Source of the DNA: Aralia elata
Lineage: Eukaryota > Streptophyta > Magnoliopsida > Apiales > Araliaceae
Assembly: GCA_034770075.1 (NCBI GenBank)
Contig: JAVJAP010000347.1
Coordinates: forward strand, 124,001-188,000
Direction: 5' to 3'
DNA: 64,000 bases
Shown here: one piece after another, positions 1-10,916 of the stretch
Numbering within the stretch: the first letter of the stretch is position 1
How the letters are laid out: each line of letters begins with the position of its first letter
Made by a program: the position numbers and the translations under genes
The notes under the pieces: model-generated
Told to the model about the DNA's origin: nothing
The model's input: the letters and a program-made list of their open reading frames with translations, nothing else
Database searches by the model: none

Positions 1-1445
1 CAAACGCCGAAACATCGTATCAAGTGTGTGTAACCTTGTTTGATATTATGTTTCTAATTAGAATGTAATACTATAGAGTAATGTAGACTAATATTTGACA
101 TCAATTATGTGGCTAATTGGTATGTGGATATGTACTTAAATGTGTAGGACTTTTGAAGGACGATTAACGTCGAGTTATTAGCAAGCGCTTAAGGCAAGTT
201 CTTCTTTAACTCTTGTCTAACCCTTGTGTTGGGCAAGTTCTCTAACCCCATTCATTTACTATATTGAATGCAAGTTCCTTATCTTATACAAAAGACGTAT
301 ATTGTGCAGATTTTCTAATTCTTGTTTAAGTTGATATTGCACAAATATTCTATATTTTCCTAAATCACACCAATGTGGTGTAATTGAGCAAGTTTTCTAA
401 TCCTTGTCTAGTCCTCGTTCTAGGCGAGCTTATCAACTTCATTCGATTATATTCTTACGAATGCTATTTAATGTTCAAAGTTCATATTTACGCAATACAT
501 ACATTATTGTGTGAATTCCATACTTATGCCAATCTTTCATATTTGCACAAGCGTTCAAGATATGTTATTGACATAAACTGTTAAAGCTTTTAAGTTCACC
601 TTATGCATGAACTGTTTACGAAGAGTGTCAATGCCATTTGATTCGGCTAGACTAACGTCCATGACTTAGAAAGCTATCCAAACCAATTGTTTTGGTACGG
701 ACTCTTTGCAGAGATGAACAACCCTCATAGTAGGGAAAAATATATTTTTAGTCGGGGAACCGACACGCGCGTAAGTAGAACGTTTGAGGCTTATGCATAA
801 CGCCGGGTATTTTAGGCTGATCACCTATTGTACCTGTAACTGTTGTTTTGGAGTTAATAGTGTAATACTGTTAATTCTAAAAAAAAAAGGTAAGTGCCAT
901 GGTGGCCACTCAGTGATTCCTGCAATTGACACAATTTGAAATCCTTGAATTCATTTGATATTCATCTAGTCCATAGTGACTCCTCAGTGATAGTAGAGAT
1001 TTGTATTAAAACTTGAGAAATCTTACTTTTGATTATGTATTATCCTTATTGTTATACTTGCTGGGCAAACTTGTTGCTCACCCTTGCTTTCCTTAAAACA
1101 TTTCAGTGGTTACCCATAGAGGCGAGAGCTCAGGAAAGGATAAAGGCAAAGGCAAAGCCACGAATTAGCTTTGTCACACTATGTTATGATTATGCTATGT
1201 TTTAAGACTCGTTTAGAAATTATGTATTAAGTTATGTCATGTATTCAGACTTATGTATTAGACCTTTTGTATTATGTTTATGTCTGGAATTTGTATTGGT
1301 ATCGAGACTTGGGACGAGAGTATTTATGTTATATCAATGTAAATATTTCTATTATTCCGCAAATAGTTATTAATAGTATGTGTATGAGTTGCATAGTGAT
1401 GCACTAAATTCGAGGTTAAAGTAACCCGGATTTGGGGGCGTCACA
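1..1445 (+). repeat. 5' LTR of the Tekay-type element (3' part only)
   Basis: This stretch is nearly identical to 9473-10916 and ends in GGGGGCGTCACA, directly before the PBS. By eye it differs from the other copy by about two substitutions and three one-base indels. Small open frames inside it occur in both LTR copies and are not genes. It holds a consensus splice donor at 889/890 and an acceptor-like site at 1105-1106. Confidence 0.95.
889..1106 (+). promoter_or_regulatory. Candidate LTR-internal intron, donor and acceptor sites
   Basis: An A-run followed by G and GTAAGT gives a near-perfect plant 5' splice site (exon end 889, GT at 890-891). A pyrimidine-rich stretch ending TTTCAG (1101-1106) is an acceptor-like site, with CTCAC at about 1078-1082 as a possible branch point. 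The 3' LTR repeats both sites (donor GT 10362-10363, acceptor about 10578). The acceptor-like block recurs in the truncated LTR near 58302. Splicing is an inference. Confidence 0.4.
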
Positions 1446-1448
1446 GGT

Positions 1449-1460
1449 TGGTATCAGAGC
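1449..1460 (+). other. Primer-binding site, initiator tRNA-Met
   Basis: TGGTATCAGAGC begins three bases after the LTR terminal CA. It is the standard complement of the plant initiator tRNA-Met 3' end, used to prime minus-strand DNA synthesis. Confidence 0.93.
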
Positions 1461-1679
1461 TATAGGTTATAAACCTTAGGAAATGGAGAGTCCTTAGGCT
1501 ATAACCCTTGGAGAACATAGAGAAATAGAAAGCAATAAAACTCATGTAGAGTTTACGAGATATAGACTTCGATTAGAAAGTTAGTAGTGTCGTGAAATGT
1601 ATTTTCATTCCATGTAATGGATTTATATTTTGTTAAGAGATACTGATAGGTTTTGTTTGTTTTGCCTTGTGTTTGTAGT

Positions 1680-2414
1680 ATGCCAGAGATGGGCGAGCCA
1701 AGCAGAATTATGGAGGAAGAGCCACGTGACATCCATGTGGTGTTCGAGTCACCCCTTATAGTTGAGCCTATTACGGCAGTATCCCCAGCCGAAGCGGATT
1801 ATGTGATGGAGTCTGATCCGGAGGAAGACCCGGAGGAGGACTTCGAGGAAGACCCCATAGGCAGTGATTCCTTAGATGAGCCAGGAGAGGTGCCCCATGA
1901 TGGTACCACATATGAAGATGATCTGTTAGGGGAGTATGCTGATCGCATCATCGAGCTAGAGGATACAGTCCGAGAGTTGGAACAGGAAGCTCAGGGACGA
2001 CATGAGGTCTCTGTGCAGTTAGGGGCTATGGTCTACCGTCTCATGGCAAGGAATGTAGAACTGGTAGGAAATCTAGAGCAGTCCGAGCAGCGGGCGGGAA
2101 GCCTACAGGTGGAGAAGGAGGCTTTACGAGCCCAACTAGAGGTAGAAGTAACTGACCGCATCCAAATTGAGGAACAGCGGGATGACGCCTTAGAGCGAGC
2201 TGATGACTTAGAAGGTGAAGTGAGAAGGAAGAGGAGGAAGATGAACCGGATGGGCTATGCATTCAGCACGGCTATCGGTAGGTGGATAGATGGTGTCTGG
2301 CATTATCCGGCCGAGGAGGAGGGGCAGACTCGCCACACTCTGAGCCGAGATCTGATGGTCCGTATGGGACATTTGGAGTATAACCGCGCCGTGGAGCGCG
2401 GTATGCTTGGATAG
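1680..2414 (+). CDS. Extra ORF between 5' LTR and gag, acidic coiled-coil protein
   Basis: An intact 244-codon frame starts at the ATG two bases after an acceptor-like TTTGTAG. The N-terminal 90 residues are strongly acidic, with runs of E, D and P and repeated DPEED-like units. Residues about 95-190 have the heptad pattern and high E/R/L content of a long coiled coil, followed by a basic RRKRRK cluster. A tryptophan-containing tail (residues about 205-244) follows. There is no membrane segment, signal peptide or zinc knuckle. I recognise no family. Extra ORFs upstream of gag are known in some plant Ty3 elements, but I cannot place this one. It stays open although gag-pol downstream is broken. 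It could be a nucleic-acid or Gag partner, which is inference. Confidence 0.7.
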   Translation: MPEMGEPSRIMEEEPRDIHVVFESPLIVEPITAVSPAEADYVMESDPEEDPEEDFEEDPIGSDSLDEPGEVPHDGTTYEDDLLGEYADRIIELEDTVRELEQEAQGRHEVSVQLGAMVYRLMARNVELVGNLEQSEQRAGSLQVEKEALRAQLEVEVTDRIQIEEQRDDALERADDLEGEVRRKRRKMNRMGYAFSTAIGRWIDGVWHYPAEEEGQTRHTLSRDLMVRMGHLEYNRAVERGMLG

Positions 2415-2744
2415 ACTAGTTAGTTATGTGTCTAGCAGTACATGATTTTGTTAATTTTATCCCGACCTTTTGTATTATGTATGGGATAAGTTTTGTATAC
2501 CCCAAGTCTTTATGCTTGACAGAGGGTACTATGTTTGTAAATTCCCATCTTTTGTGTATTAGGGGGTGAATGGTGACGTTCATAGCGGTGTGTGCTATAG
2601 GACAATCACGTATGATGTACTGGCTATTAACTTATCAATGAAACGTTCTTATTAAATGTGTTGTTTAATTGTTAAATTACTTGGTAAACATTTGCATGGT
2701 ATGGTGAGATAGTAACATTTTAGTTTCATTCCATTAAACAGAAG
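2415..2744 (+). other. Spacer between the extra ORF and gag
   Basis: This 330-bp AT-rich stretch has no coding frame. It ends in a pyrimidine-rich run and CATTAAACAG (acceptor-like AG at 2740-2741) three bases before the gag ATG. That would allow a spliced message to skip the extra ORF. Confidence 0.5.
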
Positions 2745-3811
2745 ATGCCACCACGTAGAATACCCGTTCAACGAACCCCTCCAGGGTCAGTGAATAATGC
2801 AGGAGGCCAAGCAGACCCCATGCAACGACTAGCTGACCTCCTTGAGGGAGTGTTCCAAGGCAGGAATGCAGGACCCGGAAACCCAATTCCCCCAGTTGTC
2901 CCGATAGCAAATTTTAAAGACTTTCAAAAGTGTGGGACCCCCAGAGTTCAAAGGGGACGACTGACCCGATAGAGGCCCAGTCTTGGGTTAAAGAAACCGA
3001 GAAGGCTTTTACCATTGCACGCGTGGGAGAGGACCAGAAGACTGCATTCGCCACCTATATGATGAAGGGAGAGGCGAACTATTGGTGGGAAGCCAATCAA
3101 CAACGGGCCGGAGAAGGTGTAGTACCGTGGGAAAAATTCAAGGAACTGTTCTTCGAGAATTACTTCCCGAAGAGCATGAAGAGTCGGATGGAAGTGAAAT
3201 TCCTGGAACTTAAGCAAGGGGATATGACAGTGGCACAGTACGCCGCCAAATTTAATGAACTCGCACGCTTTGCGCCACACCAAGTGGATACAGAGGAGCG
3301 GAAGGCGCAACGGTTCGAACAAGGGCTGAAGCCATGGGTGTACAGTAAGGTGTCAGTGCTCCAAATCGAGACCTTTAATGCACTCTTAGAGAAAGCCATC
3401 ATAGCTGAGGGTGGAAGTGAGGCCTTGAGTCAATATAACAGGGAAAGGAAGAATAAGAAAAATGGAGGCGACCATCGTGGAGGATAGTAGTAGCGGAGGA
3501 AGCAACCTGGGGAAGAGAAAGTGGGATAACAACAACAATAGTACCAACAATAATCCGACCGGAAGCAATCAGGGAGGATTCAAAAAGAGAATCGAGGCAT
3601 GTTCAAAATGCGGGAAAAACCACTTGGGAGAATGCTGGAAGGGACGCAGTGTCTGCTATAACTGCGGCAAGGAGGGACATATGGCACCAAAATGCCCAAA
3701 TCCGAAGAAAATCCGTGGATGTTTTCGCTTGTGGATCGGCCGAGCACCAGATCAAGGACTGCCCCCAAAGAGGAAGCAGCGGGGGGAGTGGCTACAAAGG
3801 GGGAAGCAATA
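2745..3811 (+). pseudogene. gag: gag of the Tekay-type element, frameshifted
   Basis: The start is MPPRRIPVQRTPP. The capsid (retrotransposon gag) core holds the WV..EK.F, YWW and FKELFFENYFP motifs (about 2985-3175). After it come a basic N-rich linker and zinc knuckles: one variant Cys cluster (about 3598-3635) and one classical CX2CX4HX4C (about 3655-3695). A third, Cys-His type, follows at about 3720-3760. The reading frame changes near 2935, near 3470 and near 3730, so no full Gag can be made. The first and third breaks sit at or beside C- and T-runs, which leaves assembly error possible. Gag would form the particle shell and package RNA. Confidence 0.88.
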
Positions 3812-6800
3812 AGCCGGTGACTGGTGGGCCTGTTCAGCCTAGTCGACCAACTGCCAGGACATTCAACATGACGGCCCAGGATGCCATAGCTTCGAGGGAC
3901 GTGGTGTCAGGTATTATCCCGGTCAATGATATAAATGCTTATGTATTATTTGATTCGGGTGCTACCTATTCATTTGTATCTGAGGAATTTGCTAGTCGAT
4001 TGAATTTACCCCAAGAGCGACTCGATAATCCCTTGAGCGTAGAAATTGCTAATGAGGAGATAATTCTCGTAGAGTTCATATACCGTGATTGTGATGCTGA
4101 AATTAGGGGTCATAACCTAAAGGCAGATTTGATCCCGATTAAATTAGGAGAGTTTGATGTAATACTGGGAATGGATTGGTTGTATAACCATGCAGCAATA
4201 ATTGACTGTCAGAAGAAAAGTGTGAACCTTCGGACCTCGAACCGGTCGAGGGTAGTATTTAATGGTAGCACATCGCTTAGACGATCGTGTTGTCTTACGA
4301 TGATGCAGGCCAAGAAATTACTAAGAAAAGGGTGTGTAGGCTATTTAGCCTATATTGTAGACTCAAAAAAAGAGGGAGTAGAAATAACAGATATACCGAT
4401 AGTGAAGGACTTTCCAGACGTGTTTCCAAGCGAATTACCCGGTCTACCGCCAGACAGGGAAATTGAGTTTGCAATAGATTTAGCACCAGGGACAGCACCA
4501 ATTTCGAAAGCCCCGTATCGCATGGCGCCAGTGGAAATGAAGGAATTGTTGATCCAACTTCAAGAATTGTTGGACAATGGGTATATTCAACCAAGTGTGT
4601 CTCCATGGGGAGCACCGGTCTTGTTTGTCAAGAAGAAAGACGGAACGATGAGGCTTTGTATCGACTACCGAGAGTTGAATAAGGCAACAATCAAGAATAA
4701 GTATCCGTTGCCAAGAATCGACGATCTTTTCGATCAACTTCAAGGAGCGAGGCATTTCTCAAAGATAGATTTGAGGACTGGATATCACCAGTTAAAGGTG
4801 AGGAGGGAGGACGTGCCAAAGACCGCGTTTCGAACGAGGTATGGGCACTATGAATTTTTGGTGATGTCTTTCGGTCTGACGAACGCGCCAGCAGCATTTA
4901 TGGATTTGATGAATCGAATTCTCAAGCCATACTTAGACAAGTTTGTGGTAGTTTTTCATTGACGACATCCTAATCTATTCAAAGACCGAAGAGGAGCACG
5001 CCGACCATCTGAAGGCGATACTAGAAACGCTGAGGAAAGAGAAGTTGTACGCAAAATTTTCTAAATGTGAATTTTGGATGGAAAGGGTACAATTTCTGGG
5101 GCATGTGATAGACAAAGATGGGATCTCAGTGGATCCTGCGAAAGTGGAAGCAGTGAGTAACTGGGATCAACCGAGGACGCCAACGGAGGTGCGAAGTTTC
5201 TTAGGGTTAGCCGGGTACTATCGACGATTTATCCAGGACTTTTCTAAGATAGCGACCCCGTTAACTAATCTAACGAGGAAGGCGGTGAAGTTTGTGTGGA
5301 CGGAGAAGTGTGAGGAAAGCTTTACAGAGTTGAAGAAGAGATTGAGCGAGGCGCCTGTGTTATCCCTACCGGATGATACAGGAGGTTTTGTAGTGTATAG
5401 TGATGCGTCACACCGAGGTCTTGGTTGTGTTCTAATGCAGCATGGCAAGGTCATTGCGTATGCGTCACGTCAATTGAAGGACTATGAAAAGCGATACCCT
5501 ACCCACGACTTGGAGTTAGCCGCGGTAGTTTTTGCCCTGAAGATTTGGAGGCACTATCTTTATGGGGAGAAATGTGAGATATATACGGACCACAAAAGTC
5601 TGAAGTATATCTTCACACAGAAAGAGCTCAATATGCGACAAAGGAGGTGGTTGGAATTAATCAAAGATTACGACTGCGAGATTCTTTATCACCCGGGGAA
5701 GGCAAACGTAGTAGCAGATGCGTTGAGTAGAAAGGGAAGGGAGAGCTTGTTCAGGCTGACAACACAGGAGGAGCTAGTGAAGGAAATGACGCGACTAGAG
5801 ATAGAAGTGAAAAGTCCAAGAAGGGCAGCAGAGCGCTTATTCATAATGGAAGCTCGTCCGACGTTGCTAGATAAAGTACAGGAGGCACAGAGAAATGATG
5901 AGGAATGTGAGAAGATAAAGGAAAGAGTAGCAGAAAACGATGAAGAAAAGTTTAGATTGGATAAAGATGGTATCTTGCGATTTGAAGAACGTGTGTGGGT
6001 GCCAGCCGTGACCGAACTAAGAGAGGCAATCTTGCATGAGGCACATAACTCACCATATTCTGTTCACCCAGGAAGCACAAAAAATGTACAGGGATCTTCG
6101 TCAACATTTTTGGTGGCCAAATTTGAAGCGAGAGGTGGCAGAGTGCGTCAGTAAGTGTCTTACCTGTCAACGGGTCAAGGCAGAGCATCAGAGACCGAGT
6201 GGACTACTTCAACCACTTAAGATACCAGAATGGAAATGGGAACACATTACGATGGATTTCGTAGTGGGGCTTCCAAGCACCCAGAAAGGTTATGATGCAA
6301 TTTGGGTTATTGTGGACCGATTGACGAAGTCAGCGCACTTTCTACCGATAAGGATACGATTCAATTTAAATCAGTTAGCAAAGTTGTATATAAAGGAAGT
6401 TGTTTCAAGGCATGGAGTGCCGGTGTCAATCGTTTCTGACCGAGACCCGCGCTTCACATCAAATTTTTGGAAGAGCTTGCAAGAAAGAATGGGAACACAA
6501 CTGAGGCTAAGTACTGCTTATCATCCTCAAACTGACGGACAGAGTGAGCGAACAATACAGACGCTGGAAGACATGCTTAGAGCTTGTGTGATGGATTTCA
6601 AGGGAAGTTGGGATGACCACTTACCCCTCGTGGAATTCGCTTATAATAATAGTTATCACGCAAGTATCGGTATGCCGCCGTACGAAGCTCTCTACGGAAG
6701 AAAATGCAGAACACCGTTATGTTGGGATGAAGTCGGAGAGAGACGACTGTTGGGACCAGAACTAGTTCAGCAAACGGCAGATATTGTTGGCACAATAAGA

Positions 6801-7292
6801 GCCAGATTGGTAGCAGCCCAAGATCGGTAGAAGAAATACGCAGATTTGCACCGTCAAAGCCGAGAGTTCGAAAGTGGAAGTTTTGTGTTTTTGAAGGTAT
6901 CTCCCTGGAAGGGGAAGATTCGATTCGGCAAGAAAGGGAAGCTGAGTCCGAGGTTCGTAGGACCGTTTGAGGTCTTGAGAAGGGTAGGCGAAGTGGCGTA
7001 CGAGGTAGCTTTACCTCCCGAGCTGGAGCACATCCACAATGTGTTCCATGTCTCAGTGCTACGACCATATAAACCCGATTACAAGCACGTTATATCCTAT
7101 GAGCCCGTCCAGATCGAGAAGGATCTCACGTACGAGGAAATTCCTATTCAGATAACTGATAGGAAGGAGCAAGTGTTAAGGAATAAAGTCATACCTTCTG
7201 TGAAGGTAGTTTGGCGAAACCACGATGTCGAGGAGGCTACGTGGGAGTTAGAGGATAAAATGAAGAAGAATTACCCCCATCTTTTTGCTTAG
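3812..7292 (+). pseudogene. pol: pol of the Tekay-type element (protease, RT, RNase H, integrase, chromodomain-like tail)
   Basis: The protease has its FDSGA catalytic motif at about 3949-3963. RT follows, with YRELN, KIDLRTGYHQ and VMSFGLTNAP. The second catalytic Asp pair sits just after an inserted base near 4957 that ends the frame at 4962. RNase H (VYSDASH, near 5393) is complete. The frame shifts again in the A-run near 6080, inside the integrase zinc-binding region. Integrase continues with TMDFV, IVSDRDPRF and GQSERTIQ. A TAG at 6828-6830 stands where related elements usually have CAG. The C-terminus to 7292 carries the GPFEVL region and the chromodomain-like EEATWE motif, which in chromoviruses guides integration to modified histones. 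Three lesions make it non-functional as read. Confidence 0.92.
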
Positions 7293-7319
7293 TTGTGATT
7301 CTGGGGACAGAATTCTTAT

Positions 7320-7332
7320 AAGGAGGGGAGGA
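7320..7332 (+). other. Polypurine tract of the Tekay-type element
   Basis: AAGGAGGGGAGGA lies directly before the TGTAACGACC that opens the 3' LTR. It primes plus-strand synthesis. Confidence 0.9.
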
Positions 7333-10300
7333 TGTAACGACCGCGAATTTTGCATGGCTTTGTAATATACGCTTACGATCATTATTTAATGAATGAATTT
7401 TTATTAATATTATTTTGTGTGATGTGCTTAAAGGTTATGTAATAATCTAGATTATGTATTTGCAATGATATTAAGTGTTGTTATTTGATAGGACTTATTA
7501 AAATGTTTTCGGAGAGAAATACCGCTAAAATTCTATTCGCGGGTTACTATTCGCGTGGGCACTATTCGCCCCAAAAACGTCTTTTTCGTTTATTTCGACT
7601 TTTCTAATTTTCTCATGGTGTTAATGTAATTGATTAATAATCCAAGTGTTGGATTTTATTTTAGCCAAATTGGGAGTTAATTAGAAGCCCCAAATTGCTT
7701 AAGGGTGGCCCAAACCCATGATCCATGACCCACGACCCGACCCACGGCCCAACCCATGACCCATGAGGGAAATGGGTTAAACCATCAGCTGAGCAATTGA
7801 ATGAAGAAGAAGAACACGGATGAGAGGAGAAGGAACAAAGGAATGAGAACATTTTGGGTAGAGCAAATTCTTGCATTTGGGAGAGGAAAAGGGAGGAAGA
7901 ACAATTGGGAGAATGGGAGGGGAGTTTCCCACACATGGGAGAGGCCAACTTCAGCTTCCCATACATGGGGAGCTGATCACACCAAGCATGCTTAACCCTT
8001 CCCTCCTCCAAGGAAGCTCAGTTCATCCCTCTATATATACTACCCCTTGCTTGCCTTCCATTCCTTTGCTCATTGTTGCTAAGTTAGAATCCAGAAATTT
8101 AGAGAGAGTTGTGAGAGTTGGTGCACGGGTGGTTAGAAGGAAGAAGAAGAAGGGGTATAGCAGCTGGTTATCAATCCTATTTTCATCCTAGAAGTTGCTT
8201 CAAGAGGTTAGTGTTTTGGAACCAAACTCATTTCCATGGTTGCTTCAGTTTTGAGTTTCATATTGCTTGTTTATGAGAGTATATGTTGCTGAAATTGTTT
8301 GGTTAGTTCATGAGTTGATATGAATGTGGTTAAACTCTTTAAAAGCCTTAATAATGATCAAGGAAAGTGGAACAATGTTTGATAATCAAAACCTTTACAT
8401 AAGGAATCAAGAATGGACATTAATGGACTGTTGGACAATTATGGACTGATTTGGACAATTTATGTACTTTGTTGTAAATATAGCTTTTGGTTGGTTATTT
8501 TGGTTTGTTAGATGGTAGAGAATTGTTGCCATGTTCTTAGAGGCATGTGGGTAATGATTTCATTTGGAAATCTGGACTAGAACATAAATTAAACTCTACC
8601 CCAATGTGAGTTTGTAAGCCATGCCCACCAACTATTTGATTTATTGTCTAAGAGAATGATTTCTCTAAAGGTCATGAGAATTAATTTTGATTAATTGTTG
8701 AAATGGTGTTATATTGCTTAGTTTGGTAATGAAAGCATGTCATAAGTCATACAATCTTGTTATATGATAGCTAAGAAGCAAAGAGGAAGAATGTATTAGC
8801 CTAACTCTGAGTTTTGCTGAAATATAGTCGGATTAATCTCTTTGGAGCCATTATTTCGATTTATTAAAGTGTCTGTAAGATTATGAATCCATGGGGGTTT
8901 GGTAGTTCATGTTTTAAGCTTTCCGTAGCCTCCGAAACGGCCTAATTTCGACTTAAAATGAAGAAGTTATGAGGTTTTTTGTAATATAGCAAAAACAGAG
9001 CATGCTGGCAATTGGCACCTAGAGCACACTGCCGGTTAGCGCGTCCCGCGCCCACCATAAGGCTAAATGGGCGCTTCCCGCGCTAGAGCAACAGTTGGCT
9101 GGACAGCTTCGACCTACTTTAGTAAAACATACATAACTTTCTCATACGAACTCCAAATTGGATGATTCAAGATGATCCGGAAAGCTAAGAAGTAGAACTA
9201 CAACCTCCAATATTTAGAACTGTAATTTAATGTCTTGACAAATTTCTAAATTGGCCATTTTTAGGACTATTGTGCATTAGGAAGCAAAAAGAGGGCGTCG
9301 TACATGCACGTATGTAACGTGTAACGTTTCCAAAGCTAAAAATTATTGTTGTAAGTTCTAGAACTTGTACATTATGGTTTATAATGACCTTTAGCTTTAA
9401 TCAATGATGAACTAGACAAGTGTATGCACATGCTAAACTTATGTAAATGAGGCGTATTGGGCGTGCGTTGTACAAACGCCGAAACATCGTATCAAGTGTG
9501 TGTAACCTTGTTTGATATTATGTTTCTAATTAGAATGTAATACTATAGAGTAATGTAGACTAATATTTGACATCAATTATGTGGCTAATTGGTATGTGGA
9601 TATGTACTTAAATGTGTAGGACTTTTGAAGGACGATTAACGTCGAGTTATTAGCAAGCGCTTAAGGCAAGTTCTTCTTTAACTCTTGTCTAACCCTTGTG
9701 TTGGGCAAGTTCTCTAACCCCATTCATTTACTATATTGAATGCAAGTTCCTTATCTTATACAAAAGACGTATATTGTGCAGATTTTCTAATTCTTGTTTA
9801 AGTTGATATTGCACAAATATTCTATATTTTCCTAAATCACACCAATGTGGTGTATTGAGCAAGTTTTCTAATCCTTGTCTAGTCCTCGTTCTAGGCGAGC
9901 TTATCAACTTCATTCGATTATATTCTTACGAATGCTATTTAATGTTCAAAGTTCATATTTACGCAATACATACATTATTGTGTGAATTCCATACTTATGC
10001 CAATCTTTCATATTTGCACAAGCGTTCAAGATATGTTATTGACATAAACTGTTAAAGCTTTTAAGTTCACCTTATGCATGAACTGTTTACGAAGAGTGTC
10101 AATGCCATTTGATTCGGCTAGACTAACGTCCATGACTTAGAAAGCTATCCAAACCAATTGTTTTGGTATGGACTCTTTGCAGAGATGAACAACCCTCATA
10201 GTAGGGAAAAATATATTTTTAGTCGGGGAACCGACACGCGCGTAAGTAGAACGTTTGAGGCTTATGCATAACGCCGGGTATTTTAGGCTGATCACCTATT

Positions 10301-10916
10301 GTACCTGTAACTGTTGTTTTGGAGTTAATAGTGTAATACTGTTAATTCTAAAAAAAAAAAGGTAAGTGCCATGGTGGCCACTCAGTGATTCCTGCAATTG
10401 ACACAATTTGAAATCCTTGAATTCATTTGATATTCATCTAGTCCATAGTGACTCCTCAGTGATAGTAGAGATTTGTATTAAAACTTGAGAAATCTTACTT
10501 TTGATTATGTATTATCCTTATTGTTATACTTGCTGGGCAAACTTGTTGCTCACCCTTGCTTTCCTTAAAACATTTCAGTGGTTACCCATAGAGGCGAGAG
10601 CTCAGGAAAGGATAAAGGCAAAGGCAAAGCCACGAATTAGCTTTGTCACACTATGTTATGATTATGCTATGTTTTAAGACTCGTTTAGAAATTATGTATT
10701 AAGTTATGTCATGTATTCAGACTTATGTATTAGACCTTTTGTATTATGTTATGTCAGGAATTTGTATTGGTATCGAGACTTGGGACGAGAGTATTTATGT
10801 TATATCAATGTAAATATTTCTATTATTCCGCAAATAGTTATTAATAGTATGTGTATGAGTTGCATAGTGATGCACTAAATTCGAGGTTAAAGTAACCCGG
10901 ATTTGGGGGCGTCACA
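7333..10916 (+). repeat. 3' LTR of the Tekay-type element, 3584 bp
   Basis: It runs from TGTAACGACC to GGGGCGTCACA and shares 1444 bp with the partial 5' LTR. It holds a TATA box (8031-8039), a GC-rich palindromic tract (about 9003-9086), and the splice-like donor and acceptor pair near 10362 and 10578. Open frames at 7661-8191 and 9855-10055 are not conserved coding sequence. Copia B resumes at 10917. Confidence 0.95.
8031..8039 (+). promoter_or_regulatory. TATA box of the Tekay LTR promoter
   Basis: CTATATATAC lies about 700 bp into the LTR. It is followed about 30-60 bp on by a C/T-rich stretch suited to a start site. Transcription from here would have a very long R-U5 leader with many upstream ATGs. 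Confidence 0.55.

Larger units (their letters stand above)
1..10916 (+). mobile_element. Ty3/gypsy chromovirus, Tekay/Del-type, 5' end outside window
   Basis: The order is 5' LTR (partial), tRNA-Met PBS, extra ORF, gag, protease, RT, RNase H, integrase with a C-terminal chromodomain-like tail, polypurine tract and 3' LTR. The 3' LTR is 3584 bp, so about 2.1 kb of the 5' LTR lies before base 1. Long LTRs, the tRNA-Met PBS, and an integrase tail with VVWRN and EEATWE motifs are what is known of the plant Tekay/Del clade. The two visible LTR copies (1-1445 and 9473-10916) differ by only a few bases, so the insertion is young. The element sits in the integrase region of copia B: the bases after 10916 are GATAT, and the homologous copia A sequence reads through this site without a break. 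Confidence 0.93.

Noticed and set aside
384..584. 66-residue frame repeated identically at 9855-10055
   Set aside because: It is the same LTR sequence in two copies. Identity reflects recent insertion, not coding constraint.
7801..8191. Frames of 64 and 106 residues in the Tekay 3' LTR
   Set aside because: They overlap the TATA box and start region of the LTR and show purine-rich composition bias only.
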